Source: Cyanobacteria bacterium FACHB-63
Lineage (GTDB): Bacteria > Cyanobacteriota > Cyanobacteriia > Leptolyngbyales > Leptolyngbyaceae
NCBI GenBank assembly: GCA_014695255.1
Contig: JACJNX010000120.1
Coordinates: 1-35,565 of the forward strand
Direction: 5' to 3'
DNA length: 35,565 nt
Part shown: positions 15,117-24,933 of the stretch, piece after piece
How the letters are laid out: every line of letters starts with the position of its first letter
Position numbering within the stretch: position 1 is the stretch's first letter
Notes under the pieces: generated by a model
What the model saw: the letters and a program-made list of their open reading frames with translations, nothing else
The model's database searches: none
What the model was told of the DNA's origin: nothing
Made by a program: the position numbers and the translations under genes

Positions 15117-16997
15117 ATGAGTGAAACACGTTTATCCGACATCAAGATTGAGGCATTGCTTAACCAAGATTTCTTTCCTTCTCCGATCGCATGGGAGGAT
15201 CAAGTCTTTTATTTTATGATGCTTGATCGCTTTTCCGATAATAACGAGCGTGGATACAAAGATAGTCAAGGCACGCCTGTAACGACAGGTACAACGCAGT
15301 TATTTACAGCAGCAGATCGTGGAAATGCAGTCCAGAATACAGGAAATGCAGCAAAGTGGAGGGATGCAGGTGGAAAATACGTTGGGGGTACGTTGAAAGG
15401 ATTGACCAGCAAAATTGGCTATCTGAAAAGACTGGGCGTGACAACCATATGGATTAGCCCTGTATTTGAGCAGGTTCGCTTTCAAGAAACCTACCATGGT
15501 TATGGCATTCAGAACTTCCTAGAAATCAACCACCGCTTTGGGAGTCGTGAAGATCTCAAGGATCTGGTGCAGACTGCCCACGCAAATGGTATCTATGTCA
15601 TTCTTGACATTATTCTCAATCATGCTGGCAATATCTTCAGCTATGATCCGAATCGTCAACCGCACTATACCGACGAGAAGGGAACGTTTGATCCGCGCTG
15701 GGATGGCAATTCCTATCCGGTCTTGGGATTTAATGATCAGATCGGAACCCCTACGATCTCCTTTCAGAAGACAGACGCTCAAAATCAATTGACTTGGCCA
15801 GCAATAGAGGGGGCAGTTTGGCCGGTTGAGCTTCAAGATCCGTCCTACTACACTCAAAAGGGGCGAATTAATGACTGGGATCACGCTCCAGAATTTCTAG
15901 AAGGTGATTTCTCTGACCTTAAAGACATTTATCATGGGCAAGGCAATTTGGATGATTACAGTCCCTCCAGTGCGCTTCAAAACCTATGTGAGGTCTATCA
16001 ATATTGGCTCGCCTACGCTGATTTAGATGGATTCCGCATCGATACTGTCAAGCATATGGATGTTGGAGCAACTCGATTTTTTGCGTCGAGCATTCATGAG
16101 TTTGCTCAAAGCATTGGTAAAGACCACTTTTTTCTAGTTGGCGAAATCACAGGAGGACGCCAACGAGCCTTCGAAACCCTGGAATTGACAGGTTTAGATG
16201 CGGCTTTAGGAATTGATGACATTCCACAAAAATTAGAATACATGGTGAAGGGACTGAGTAACCCGATCGACTATTTCAGCCTATTTAGAAACTCCGAGCT
16301 TGTGAATAAAGAGTCTCATATCTGGTTCAGAGATAAAGTTGTGACAATGTTCGATGACCACGACCAAGTTCGTAAAGGCAAAAACAAAGCTCGGTTTTGT
16401 GCTCAAGACGGTGGTAGCAGAGTTGTTTTGAATGTGCTAGCACTCAATGCGCTTACCCTCGGCATTCCGTGTATTTACTATGGAACTGAACAGAGATTTG
16501 ATGGAGAAGGCAGTGGTGAGGGAGCAGATCGCTATCTTCGAGAAGCGATGTTTGGTGGAGAGTTTGGCGCTTTCAGAAGCCGTGGCGTTCATTTCTTTGA
16601 CGAGGACAATCCTGTTTATCAAGAGCTGGCAAAGATTTTGGAAATTAGAAGAACAAGGAAAGTACTGCGTCGTGGTCGGCAGTATCTTCGTTCTATTTCT
16701 GGGAATGGTGTCAACTTTGGTCTTCCGGAGATGATAAGTGGTCAAATTCGCTCAATCGTTCCTTGGTCTAGAATTCTCAGCAACAAAGAGATATTGCTAG
16801 CCATCAATACGGATTATGAGCAACCCAAAACAGCTTGGGTAACTGTTGAGAATGTTCTAAACAAGGTAGGAGATTCTTTAGAGTGCATCTACTCAACTGA
16901 TAGCACCCAGATCGGTATCAAGACCAAGGTTGAGGCAAGAAATGGTAAGTCTGTTTTGTTAACCCTTCCGGCCTCGGGGTTTGTTATCTATGAATAG
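15117..16997 (+). CDS. GH13 alpha-amylase family glycosyl hydrolase
   Basis: This 626-residue enzyme shows all conserved GH13 regions. Region I is DIILNH (164-169), region II GFRIDTVKH with nucleophile Asp309, region III FFLVGE with acid/base Glu343, and region IV MFDDHDQ with His415 and Asp416. The N-terminal FYFMMLDRFSD begins the (beta/alpha)8 barrel, and a beta-rich C-terminal domain ends the protein. No signal peptide is seen, so it likely acts in the cytoplasm on glycogen or maltodextrins, by hydrolysis or glucan transfer; exact specificity cannot be read. It stands alone, with IS remnants upstream and an IS21 end downstream. Confidence 0.92.
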   Translation: MSETRLSDIKIEALLNQDFFPSPIAWEDQVFYFMMLDRFSDNNERGYKDSQGTPVTTGTTQLFTAADRGNAVQNTGNAAKWRDAGGKYVGGTLKGLTSKIGYLKRLGVTTIWISPVFEQVRFQETYHGYGIQNFLEINHRFGSREDLKDLVQTAHANGIYVILDIILNHAGNIFSYDPNRQPHYTDEKGTFDPRWDGNSYPVLGFNDQIGTPTISFQKTDAQNQLTWPAIEGAVWPVELQDPSYYTQKGRINDWDHAPEFLEGDFSDLKDIYHGQGNLDDYSPSSALQNLCEVYQYWLAYADLDGFRIDTVKHMDVGATRFFASSIHEFAQSIGKDHFFLVGEITGGRQRAFETLELTGLDAALGIDDIPQKLEYMVKGLSNPIDYFSLFRNSELVNKESHIWFRDKVVTMFDDHDQVRKGKNKARFCAQDGGSRVVLNVLALNALTLGIPCIYYGTEQRFDGEGSGEGADRYLREAMFGGEFGAFRSRGVHFFDEDNPVYQELAKILEIRRTRKVLRRGRQYLRSISGNGVNFGLPEMISGQIRSIVPWSRILSNKEILLAINTDYEQPKTAWVTVENVLNKVGDSLECIYSTDSTQIGIKTKVEARNGKSVLLTLPASGFVIYE

Positions 16998-17163
16998 CTC
17001 AAGGGCATGGTCAACTTGACTGGAGAAATTCAAAATGAAGCACGATCATCCCTGAATCATCAGGATCATCCAATTTACGCAGCAGCGATTGTGTGCCCAC
17101 GAGATACGCAACCAGTGCAGACATAAATGCTGGAAACAAGACAGAGTGCAAAATGACCGAAAG

Positions 17164-17268
17164 TTCGGCACCTAATTCACAGTTAGCTTCGGCACCCTAA
17201 TCACAGGCAAGTTCGGCACCGGATTCACAGTTAGCTTCGGCACCCAATTCACACTCAACTTCGGCACC
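17164..17268. repeat. Five 24-nt direct repeats at the IS21 end
   Basis: The core ttcggcacc occurs at 17164, 17188, 17212, 17236 and 17260, exactly 24 bases apart, with similar spacers such as (a)ttcacagttagc. IS21-family ends typically carry multiple repeats that bind the transposase. The array lies just upstream of an IstA-type gene and marks the left end of that element. Confidence 0.8.
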
Positions 17269-17315
17269 TTTGCGTACACTGCGAACCAACGTCGCGCAGA
17301 GGTCTGAATTGGAGC

Positions 17316-17818
17316 ATGAAACGAAAACAAGGAGCGGTATTGCCGATGGAACACCTTCGAGAAATCGTGCGGTTGCACGAATTAGGGTACAGTCAGTGTC
17401 GCATTGCTCAAAGCTGTGGCATCGCCCGTTCAACGGTGCAAGACTACATCCGACGCGCCAGTGCCAAAGGACTCCGCTATGAGCAGTTATCGCAACTGAG
17501 CGATAGTGAAGCGAAAACAGCATTAGGAAAGGGGCAACGAACGCCACCCGAACGCAAGGAAAACATTGATTTTGCAGCAGTAGACATCGAACTACGACTG
17601 AAAGGAGTGACACGGGCATTGATCTGGCAGGAGGGCATCGACCAACAAAAGTGGAATTGTAGCTACGGCGGGTTTTGTCGGCAATATCAGGAGTGGCAAT
17701 TACGGCACCAAGTGTCGATGCGGCAAGTGTACAAGGGAGGTGAAAAACTGTTTGTAGACTACTGTGGTCTGACGGTTGCCGTAGTCCATCCAGAAAGTGG
17801 TGTCTCCCGTCAACTACA
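17316..17818 (+). pseudogene. IS21-family transposase IstA, truncated
   Basis: The frame starts MKRKQGAVLPMEHLREIVRL, then shows the helix-turn-helix GYSQCRIAQSCGIARSTVQD and the region leading into the catalytic core (KGGEKLFVDYCG, with the first catalytic Asp). Family members run to about 500 residues; here the true coding part stops at the left end of an ISL3 element at 17819. The reading frame ends a few codons into that element's inverted repeat. The rest of IstA and IstB are not found on the far side of the ISL3 element. Confidence 0.85.
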
Positions 17819-19620
17819 GGCACTTGTCCAAATTTGGTGATCTAGCATTGACAGGGAGCTAACTTGTGAGTAAGAAGCGCTGCTCTAGTAACTTGATTCC
17901 TGCTCGACCGTACATCTGCCTTTTAAGTAGCTTCAATCGATTGATTTGCCCTTCTACGGGTCCGTTACTAATCGACAGAGTCATTGCTGCTTTGACTGCC
18001 TCATAATCCTGCTGTAGTCCTTGAGCAAACTTCTGAAAGGGAACGAGATCGCTGACCTCCACTTCCTTTAACCAAGTCTCGAACTGCTCTGATTGCCGAC
18101 GGCGAATGAGTTTGCAAAATGCCTCACTCAGTTCAATTGCCGTTTTCAAAACAGGCGAGTGTATCTTCAACCTCTTAATCAGTTGTTTTTGCTCACGGGT
18201 GCGCTTCTTTGGTACACGCATCACCAACCAAGTTGCTCGATTCGCACTGAGCGGCGTAGCAGGAACTGTTAATTCAGTCTTGCGTTTTGGAGCAGGTGAA
18301 CGAGGGCGATGAGATTGAGAAGTCAGATCCCCAGCTTCGCGTAATCGATGAACATATCGACTTAATGTCCGTCTACTCCCCTTATAGCCTTGGCGTTTGA
18401 GTGCGCTAAACAATCCGTAGGGTTGCTTGTGCTTCTGTAAGGACTCAATGATGAAGGCTCGATAGGGCACAGCTAGACTATCGCCATAGTCACTGCGTCG
18501 TTGAGGGTCAGCAAACTGAGGTTTGCGAAGGTCTCGTTGAACGGTCCGAATCCCCAAGCCAACTTCCTCAGCAATCGCAGCAGTAGACCATCCTTGCTCA
18601 AACAAGCTCCAGATTGTTTGATGTTGTGTACTACGCTTCTGCCAGTGAGCAGAACCAATGGTCTGCTCTGCTTGTGATTCAGCGTCTGTTTCTGGTGCTA
18701 GGTCTGATTTTGGAACTAAATCGCTCAAATGCTGAGCAATGACCGCAATCGTTTCTGAACTCACCTGCTTCGATTCGGTTTTCCCGACCGTTTTCAACAC
18801 CTGAGTTTGAGTTCTCAAAACTTGCTCTAAAACCTCCGCCAGATTCTGCATCAGATGGAATCGGTCTGCAACTTGAGTGGCGCTCGGCGCACCTGCTGTA
18901 ATGCCACTCCGATACGTGGAGGAGCGGTCTCGTGACACGAGTTCGATGCCGCGATACTGGCTCAACCATTCGGCAACAGGTTCCGCCGCTCGTCCGGGGA
19001 GTAATGCAATCGGTTTATGCGTCTCTAAATCCACAATAATCGTGCCATAGCTCACACATTTCCGAAAAGCAAAATCATCAATTCCGACAATTCGAGGCGA
19101 GGCAACTTGTGGAGGAGGTAGGCGCATCACCAATCGCAGGATAGTATTGCGGCTTACAGGACAATGCAGCTTCTGGCTCAGCCTAATTCCAGCTGCACCT
19201 CCTAATACCAAGCCGATTTCACTCAATTGATCGTTCAGTCGTCGCGTCCGGCGTGCCCAAGGTGCTGCGATTTCGTGCAGTCGTTCGCTGAAGATGCGGC
19301 GTTGACACGCGGAGTTATCACAGAAGAATTTTCGCACTGCAAATTGCATCACCACCCGATAGTCCGCCCACGGCAAATCTCCGAGTGTTCGTTCATAGCG
19401 GCTATGCACTCGAACTGCTTCGTGCTGACAAACTGGGCAAGGTGCAAATGCTTGAGTTGAACAAAGATAAATCTGCACTTGCTTTTGAACGCGATCTAGC
19501 TCATAGTTTTGGATTTCTATATGTTCTGAGTTGGGTAATAGCTCTAAAAATTCCACAAGCAATCTGAAGTATTCCTTGCTCTATTCTAGCGAATTGCTTC
19601 ACCAAATTTGGACAAGTGCC
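17819..19620. mobile_element. Complete ISL3-family insertion sequence
   Basis: Perfect 22-bp inverted repeats flank the element: 17819-17840 (ggcacttgtcc...ttggtga) and 19599-19620. Three further outer bases also match, extending the symmetry to 25 bp. It contains one full transposase gene on the minus strand. The 8 bases on either side (17811-17818 and 19621-19628) are not alike, so no target duplication remains. This suggests a deletion or recombination at this site after insertion. Confidence 0.9.
17859..19562 (-). CDS. ISL3-family transposase
   Basis: This 567-residue protein is full length for the family. Near residues 39-83 lie the zinc-binding cysteine pairs (CPVCQ, then CDNSACQRR). 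The catalytic core begins at GIDDFAFRKCVSYGTIIVDL with its Asp pair, followed by LVSRDRSSTYRSG (second Asp) and VADRFHLMQN. Near the C-terminus NGPVEGQINRLKLLKRQMYG carries the catalytic Glu. An HTH-type insert with RTVQRDLRKP and a long linker lies in between. It sits inside perfect terminal repeats, so it may be active. Confidence 0.93.
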   Translation of the reverse strand: MLVEFLELLPNSEHIEIQNYELDRVQKQVQIYLCSTQAFAPCPVCQHEAVRVHSRYERTLGDLPWADYRVVMQFAVRKFFCDNSACQRRIFSERLHEIAAPWARRTRRLNDQLSEIGLVLGGAAGIRLSQKLHCPVSRNTILRLVMRLPPPQVASPRIVGIDDFAFRKCVSYGTIIVDLETHKPIALLPGRAAEPVAEWLSQYRGIELVSRDRSSTYRSGITAGAPSATQVADRFHLMQNLAEVLEQVLRTQTQVLKTVGKTESKQVSSETIAVIAQHLSDLVPKSDLAPETDAESQAEQTIGSAHWQKRSTQHQTIWSLFEQGWSTAAIAEEVGLGIRTVQRDLRKPQFADPQRRSDYGDSLAVPYRAFIIESLQKHKQPYGLFSALKRQGYKGSRRTLSRYVHRLREAGDLTSQSHRPRSPAPKRKTELTVPATPLSANRATWLVMRVPKKRTREQKQLIKRLKIHSPVLKTAIELSEAFCKLIRRRQSEQFETWLKEVEVSDLVPFQKFAQGLQQDYEAVKAAMTLSISNGPVEGQINRLKLLKRQMYGRAGIKLLEQRFLLTS

Positions 19621-19623
19621 TGT

Positions 19624-20144
19624 CGCTGTCACTTGATAAACTCCTTAATGCGAAAGTTCGTAACTTACAGGCTTACAGGGTGAGCAATAGCTAATCTGCT
19701 AGAAATTCTAATGTCAAGTACCTTGTAGAAACCTAGCAAATTACCATTTTGTGAACCTTGTCTTCCACCTCTTCTGTTGCGTAACACGGTATTTAGACTT
19801 GTATGCTCTCTTCTGCAAAATCCTTTAATCGGGAGATGGTTCTCACTTTAGACAGATTTGCAAAAGAGCCAGTTCTGACGAGAGTAGTATCCCTCATTTG
19901 GCACTCTCGCTAAAGCAAAGTCTGAAACTCAGCTGTAGCAGGCATCTCCTATTTTGGCGGCTTGAAAATGACAAAAGAGCAAAACGCAAATATGACAGGA
20001 TTTTCAGCTTTTACTCCTGCCAAAGTGATAAATGAGGGGTATAGCCATAGCGAGTTAGGTTAAGACTCAGCTTGATTGAGTACAAGCTCGATCGGATCAC
20101 GTAGTGACTCAGCGTGGTTTAACTGTTTGCGAATTCGGCTTCGG
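19624..20144. other. Intergenic stretch between ISL3 element and hybrid kinase, holding a MITE-like copy
   Basis: These 521 bases hold no convincing gene. The one structured item is the MITE-like element at 19888-20042. The rest shows no IS21 continuation and no other clear signal. Confidence 0.6.
19888..20042. mobile_element. MITE-like element, copy A
   Basis: This is an element of about 155 bases with terminal inverted repeats: left tatccctcatttggcact, right agtgataaatgaggggtat. The interior includes tctcgctaaagc, ggcttgaaaa and aaaagagcaaaacgcaa. A second copy of nearly the same length lies at 27800-27952. It has no coding capacity. The ends lie at TA, as with IS630/Tc1-type target sites, but no parent transposase is in the window. 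Confidence 0.75.
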
Positions 20145-21800
20145 TTAAGAAGTCCCTTCGATTCGTCCAGCCAAATTGGCAACTACGGCAACTAATTCAG
20201 CCGGTTCAACGGGTTTAGCAAGATGAGACTGAAAGCCAGCTAACAGCGCGGCAGTCCGATCTTGAGTTCTGGCATATGCGGTCAGGGCAACCGCAGGAAT
20301 TCGTCCGCCTTGCTCTGTGGGTAAGGCTCTGATGCGGCGCAATAACTTATATCCGTCTTCATCAGGCATGCCAATATCACTAATTAATAGGTGAATCGAG
20401 ACCGCAGATGCAGTCAGAATTGCCATTGCCTGGGCGGCTGACGCTGCCGCAAGCACTTCTGCGCCACAGGCTTCGAGTGTGTAGGCGAGTAACTCCCGTA
20501 TATCCGCGTCGTCATCTACAATCAGGAGCCGCAAACCATCGAGCCGTGGGGAGCCGCCAAACTCAACTGTACCGCCCACTGCTGGATGCACCCGCTCGGA
20601 GTCACTTCCACTGCTGGTTGCTCCAACCGCCATTACGGGAAGCTTGACCGTAAACGTTGCGCCTTGTCCTTCGCCAGAGCTTTCCGCATGTACAGTGCCA
20701 CCATGCAGTTCGACCAGTTGGCGGACGATCGCTAAGCCCAATCCAAGTCCACCAAAGGAACGGGTAATGGAACCATCTGCTTGGCGAAAGCGATCAAAGA
20801 CATAAGGGAGAAAATCGGGACTGATGCCTCGACCGGTATCGGACACAATAATCTCAATGTGAGAGTTAATGCGTTGCAGGCAAACCTGCACTCGTCCCTG
20901 TTTTGGTGTGAACTTAATCGCATTACTCAGCAAGTTCCAAGCAATCTGCTGTAACCGTTCCGAGTCCCCTAAAACAGGACCAGCGGCTGGATCGAGCACC
21001 GTTTGCAAGCGGATGTGCTTGGCTTCGGCAGCAGGTTGTACCGTCTCTATCGCTGCCTCAATCATCGACACGGGCATAATTGTTTGCGCATTGAGACGGA
21101 TTTTTCCGGTAATAATCCGGGAAATATCGAGCAAATCATCCACTAACTGAGCTTGAGACCGAGCATTCCGCTCGATCGTCTCGAGAACTCGATGCATCCT
21201 AACTTCGTCAACCTTGCTCGTCCGCAGGATCTGAGCCCAACCAAGAATGGCATTAAGCGGAGTCCGCAATTCATGGGAAATTGTCAAGAGAAATTCGTCC
21301 TTCAAACGATTGAGCCGTTCAGCTTCTGCGCGGGCTTGCTGCTCCTGGACCAGAAGTTGCGCTCGCTCTTCTTCCGCACGTTTCCGCTGCCGGACCTCTT
21401 TAGCCAATTCATCGATCTTTTTGTTCAGCAAGGTGAAGCGGCGACTGGCAGATTCCCTAGTTTTTAAACGCAAAACAATGAGTGCCGATGATTCAGGCGA
21501 CCAGGGTCGAATCACAGCTCCTTCACACCGAGATGAGTAAGGTTCTCCACTGCTAGTGCTCAAAGTTAATGTCCCTAGCATCATGCCTCGGCTGCTCGAG
21601 CAGGCGCGCAAATACTGTTTAACTTTCTCAGCAGAGTCAATGACAAGCTCAAAGATGGTCTTGTCTTGTAGGTGCTGCTGATGCATTCCCAACATCTGAG
21701 TAAAGGCTGCGTTGGCAGCGAGAATCTGACCCTGTCCGGTCAGTAGGAGCATGGGTTCGGGTAGCGGTCTTGCAAATTCTAGAAACTGTTCGGGTGTCAC
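20145..21800 (-). CDS. Hybrid histidine kinase (PAS - HisKA - HATPase - receiver)
   Basis: This 551-residue protein has no membrane segment. A PAS-like domain (about 5-110, [16 protein letters not shown]) is followed by a coiled coil (about 120-168). HisKA comes next, with phospho-acceptor His176 in [16 protein letters not shown], then the HATPase domain ([42 protein letters not shown]). A C-terminal receiver carries [13 protein letters not shown], its Asp in [14 protein letters not shown], and the Lys in HLAKPVE. Phosphate presumably passes from His to the attached receiver and then to another partner. The ATG at 21800 overlaps the stop of the upstream MetOD1-type gene by four bases, so the two are translated together. 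The lone receiver encoded at 22853 may be a partner, but that is a guess. Confidence 0.93.
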   Translation of the reverse strand: MTPEQFLEFARPLPEPMLLLTGQGQILAANAAFTQMLGMHQQHLQDKTIFELVIDSAEKVKQYLRACSSSRGMMLGTLTLSTSSGEPYSSRCEGAVIRPWSPESSALIVLRLKTRESASRRFTLLNKKIDELAKEVRQRKRAEEERAQLLVQEQQARAEAERLNRLKDEFLLTISHELRTPLNAILGWAQILRTSKVDEVRMHRVLETIERNARSQAQLVDDLLDISRIITGKIRLNAQTIMPVSMIEAAIETVQPAAEAKHIRLQTVLDPAAGPVLGDSERLQQIAWNLLSNAIKFTPKQGRVQVCLQRINSHIEIIVSDTGRGISPDFLPYVFDRFRQADGSITRSFGGLGLGLAIVRQLVELHGGTVHAESSGEGQGATFTVKLPVMAVGATSSGSDSERVHPAVGGTVEFGGSPRLDGLRLLIVDDDADIRELLAYTLEACGAEVLAAASAAQAMAILTASAVSIHLLISDIGMPDEDGYKLLRRIRALPTEQGGRIPAVALTAYARTQDRTAALLAGFQSHLAKPVEPAELVAVVANLAGRIEGTS

Positions 21801-22345
21801 CCCTCGCTCTCTCCCTTAAAGTATTCTCGTCCGTGACTTGCTTCTGCCTCTGGTGTGGGCTTTAGGTAGACGACCACTCGACATGCGGGAGCACCCAGCG
21901 CGATCGTCTCTTGCAGTTCGACTTTGGCATACCCGAGGTTATCAGCCGCAATGGATCCAAATACATTCGAGGTCATCATACACATTGCGGGACGACCCAG
22001 AACTTTTTCGGCAAACGGGCAAGCTCGATTCCCGAGAACAATATTCTCCTCTGTTTGTTCGAGAATGTAAAAGTCTCCCTGAATGCGTCGTTTCAAATCC
22101 ACGAACACAGCAGCCACTTGCTCTTGAGTGAGATGGGAGACCTGGAGCGCTGCTTTATAGTCCTGGTCGATTTGCCGACCCATATTTTGACCAACGACAC
22201 TAATAAATCCTGAGGCTTCCTCTAAACCCACCACATCTTGCAATGTACCCGCTAGCTCTCGAATTAAAGTACGCAGAAATACATCCCGCTCTAAAGGAAT
22301 GTTGAGATCCTGGATAGGTGGTTGGGGTTTAAGCGAACTACTCAT
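21797..22345 (-). CDS. MetOD1-type (methanogen output domain 1) sensor-like protein
   Basis: This 182-residue protein has no membrane segment. The C-terminal half shows [20 protein letters not shown] and ends [20 protein letters not shown], matching the layout of methanogen output domain 1 with its conserved Cys residues, a V4R-like fold. The two Cys in CPF...MC and the late Cys in PACRV could bind a metal or sense redox; this is inference. It is the first gene of a two-gene unit with the hybrid kinase, overlapping it by four bases (ATGA). It is therefore likely its sensory partner. Confidence 0.75.
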   Translation of the reverse strand: MSSSLKPQPPIQDLNIPLERDVFLRTLIRELAGTLQDVVGLEEASGFISVVGQNMGRQIDQDYKAALQVSHLTQEQVAAVFVDLKRRIQGDFYILEQTEENIVLGNRACPFAEKVLGRPAMCMMTSNVFGSIAADNLGYAKVELQETIALGAPACRVVVYLKPTPEAEASHGREYFKGESEG

Positions 22346-22852
22346 GACAATATTTTTTCAATAGATTGAGTGATCAATAAAGTTGAGCCGCCCTTGCTCA
22401 ATCTCCAGAGCGCGGCTAGGTATAGAGACACATTCAGGTATAGGGACACATTATAGCTAAGGCTGAGCATTGACGTTAACCAGATCATGTGTTCCTTTCG
22501 AGCCAGCAAAGTGGTTTAAGGAGCACTGAAAGACCAAAACCAAGGCAGTTATAAAGGCTGCCCTACATCCTACGAAGGTTAGTTCATAGAGCTCATGATC
22601 GCATCCCTACGGAAAAGCCTCAGTAATGGGTGGGATTGTGATGGCTGCTTTGGATGATGAAGAAATATTTGCTCAGTGTGAGCAGTCGCAGCACTCAATG
22701 AAAAGTTATACATGAAATTTCAAGAAATTCTTGCGCTTTCTTAGATAATGTCAGTAAAACTTCATCTGCTGAAAGGTATACTTTTCACCGCAAAGTTGGC
22801 TTGCGCCTTTGCAAGGTGACAACTTCTGGGCCTTTACAACCACGGGGAAGCT
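22346..22852. other. Divergent intergenic region with an 18-bp tandem repeat
   Basis: These 507 bases separate the minus-strand sensor/kinase unit from the plus-strand receiver gene and hold no clear gene. An 18-base unit (aggtatagagacacattc) is repeated in tandem at 22418-22435 and 22436-22453 with two differences. It lies 70-110 bases upstream of the MetOD1-type start, where a regulator could bind. Confidence 0.5.
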
Positions 22853-23302
22853 ATGAATCGATTATCGAAGTGCTGTCTCTTAATCGTCGATGCTCACGAA
22901 GATACACGGCTACTATTGGAAACTTTGTTTGAGAGCGAGGGAGCAAGGGTGCAGTGTGCTGCAACTGGACCCGACGCGATCCAACAATTTGCTCTGCACT
23001 CCCCGGCTATTGTGATCTGTGACATTGCTCTCCCTGAAATTAACGGCTATACACTCTTGCAGCACATTCGCACGCATGACATACTCTCTCAGCGACGAAC
23101 ACGAGTCATCGCTGTAACGGCGTGGATCGGTGACAGTGACTCAAACTCTACGCTGATAGGAGGATTTGATGCTTGGTTGATGAAACCGATCGATCTTGAC
23201 GATCTGATGACACAAGTTGTCCGTTTCACCACATATATCGTGTCTAGTTTATGCATCGCTTCTCCCAGCTGCGGCATTCATACCACAAGCTTCAGCGCTT
23301 GA
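22853..23302 (+). CDS. Stand-alone response regulator receiver protein
   Basis: This 149-residue protein is a single CheY-like receiver domain. It has LLIVDAHEDTR (the acidic pair is partly altered, Asp-Ala-His-Glu-Asp), phospho-acceptor Asp57 in IVICDIALPEINGY, Thr in VIAVTAW, and Lys in WLMKPID. The C-terminal 25 residues are Ser/Cys-rich and fit no domain. There is no output domain, so it likely acts by protein contact or as a phosphate relay. GGGAAG lies just before the ATG. It is divergent from the hybrid kinase unit and could receive phosphate from it. Confidence 0.88.
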   Translation: MNRLSKCCLLIVDAHEDTRLLLETLFESEGARVQCAATGPDAIQQFALHSPAIVICDIALPEINGYTLLQHIRTHDILSQRRTRVIAVTAWIGDSDSNSTLIGGFDAWLMKPIDLDDLMTQVVRFTTYIVSSLCIASPSCGIHTTSFSA

Positions 23303-23572
23303 TCCAAACTCGATGTTGGGTAACCTTCTCATCGATAACCCGACTATTCTGCAATGCTTAAGAGCTGCGTTCAACTGCCGCTGATGTTGAGGACTGGAAG
23401 TACATCATTAGATTTCCAGATGGGCGAGTTGCGATCAAGTTTTTTACCTGCTGCACAGTCGCTTCGGTTGCCATTTTCTAGCACGTTGATCAGTATCCGG
23501 TAGACAATATCCTCCCAAATTTGTAGGTCGAGCGATCTCCTTTCTTCAACTGAGCAACGGCGGACTCAAGCA

Positions 23573-24472
23573 CTAAGGCGTAGGCGGAAAGGTCGCAGTT
23601 TGGACTTCTCCAGCACTCCCCATCGGCTTAAAGGTGGCGTTGTTATAGGAAAGAGAAACCCCACCTGCGTTTCCCGCCGTGACCGCAACTTGGTTTTTTC
23701 CGCTCCAGGATCGCTGAGTTCCCCGTGGCAGCGTTCCTTCAAATTCTGTTTTGCCATCCACCACCACTTCAACCCAGCTTTCCTCGCTCACCTTCATTTT
23801 CACCCCGGCTGCACGGGTGGGAGTTGGGCTTGCTGGAGTAGAAGCAACCGGAGCCGGACTTGGGGAAACAATCGGGGGTTGAGACGGTTGCGCTACCCCA
23901 GCGGTTGCAGTCGTCGAAGCCCGACGTTCAGCCGGACGATTGAAGAGCGTTGCAGCCAGTACCCCAATCACACCGATCGAGAGCGCGCCTCCGAGTGCGA
24001 TGAGCGGCAATCGGTTCGTCTCTTTTGACCTAGGCACATCGACTTTTACTTTCGGCTGCTCCCGAAGCAGCTCAGATTCTGGCGGCTTCGGAGCGGGAGG
24101 GGGAGTAATGGGTGCAGCAGATTTTGAGAATACAGGCGCTTGGACGACAGGTTTTAAGGGTAGTTTTGGGGTAGCAGCAGTGATTAAAGTTGCCGCAGTA
24201 GGAGCCGGGAGCGGAGACAAGTCTACGGTGAATTCTTTCGATAAAGCTGAACCATCTAGCCCGATCGCGTCTGCATAGCGCCGAATAAAGCCTTGCACAA
24301 AGACAGGTTCTGGAAGACGGTCCAGGTTGGCTTCTTCGATCGCGACCAGGAGACGCTGTGGAATGTAGGTTTTGACAGCGATTTCTTCAAGCGACCTAGA
24401 TTGCTTTTGGCGCTCTTCAGTGAGGCGAGTTGCGATCGCTTTGAGTTGTTCTCTTTGTGCCGAATTGTCCAT
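23573..24472 (-). CDS. rodZ: RodZ-like helix-turn-helix membrane protein
   Basis: This 299-residue protein has the RodZ layout. An N-terminal HTH_25 domain (residues 1-75) contains LEEIAVKTYIPQRLLVAIEE and the signature PVFVQGFIRRYADAIGLD. A Pro/Ala-rich linker and one membrane helix follow (about 155-176, PLIALGGALSIGVIGVLAA). A second Pro/Ser/Thr-rich linker leads to a periplasmic DUF4115-like beta domain (VSEESWVEVVVDGKTEFEG, TLPRGTQRSW). RodZ links MreB to the cell-wall elongation complex in rods; in cyanobacteria a role in cell shape is likely. An AGGA ribosome site abuts the ATG. It appears to be a single-gene unit. Confidence 0.88.
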   Translation of the reverse strand: MDNSAQREQLKAIATRLTEERQKQSRSLEEIAVKTYIPQRLLVAIEEANLDRLPEPVFVQGFIRRYADAIGLDGSALSKEFTVDLSPLPAPTAATLITAATPKLPLKPVVQAPVFSKSAAPITPPPAPKPPESELLREQPKVKVDVPRSKETNRLPLIALGGALSIGVIGVLAATLFNRPAERRASTTATAGVAQPSQPPIVSPSPAPVASTPASPTPTRAAGVKMKVSEESWVEVVVDGKTEFEGTLPRGTQRSWSGKNQVAVTAGNAGGVSLSYNNATFKPMGSAGEVQTATFPPTP

Positions 24473-24933
24473 TCCTGTGACTTCCCCTTAGTCTGACATT
24501 GCAACAAAAGCACTTTAGATCGAGCAGGTCCTACTGAGTCAAGCGTACAGCGTTTTATCCTGGTGTAAAAAATTGCAATTGTGACGCGATGTGCAACTGA
24601 TTCTTTGCCAAGAGAGTCCCGCAGAATGAAGCTATAAGTACAAAGTTTAAGCATCTATGGGGCAGTACGCATACTATCGACGAGATATCATTACCGTTTT
24701 TGCAGTGTGAACGCTTGGCTCAAAGCTGTGGCAATAGAACATCCAATCCGCAGCAAAGGTTTTGCACCTCCGCTGAGCAATAGTGCAGTGATGACGATGG
24801 AAATCGTAGCAGAGTCCCAAGGGATTGATATGGAATGGCGCTCGAAACTCGAATGAACGGAAAATAGCAGGAGTATGAGATCCGGTTTCGAGATTTGAAG
24901 TGCGTTTATCTTGATGCAGCTGAGACAATCTGC
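24473..24933. other. Intergenic stretch upstream of rodZ
   Basis: These 461 bases hold no convincing gene in any frame. The part next to 24472 must hold the rodZ promoter. The rest looks like decayed sequence continuous with the kinase remnant that follows. Confidence 0.45.

Noticed and set aside
15117-16997. The GH13 enzyme as the target of the secreted tendamistat-like protein
   Set aside because: The enzyme has no signal peptide and is separated by IS fragments and an unrelated gene; no evidence links the two beyond proximity.
17164-17268. CRISPR-like array of 24-nt units
   Set aside because: The spacers are themselves similar and only about 15 bases long; position next to IstA fits an IS21 end.
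23303-23572. Possible short gene between the receiver gene and rodZ
   Set aside because: A minus-strand frame of about 30 residues starting MATEATVQQVKNLIATRPSG is present, but it is short and has no recognisable family or clear ribosome site.
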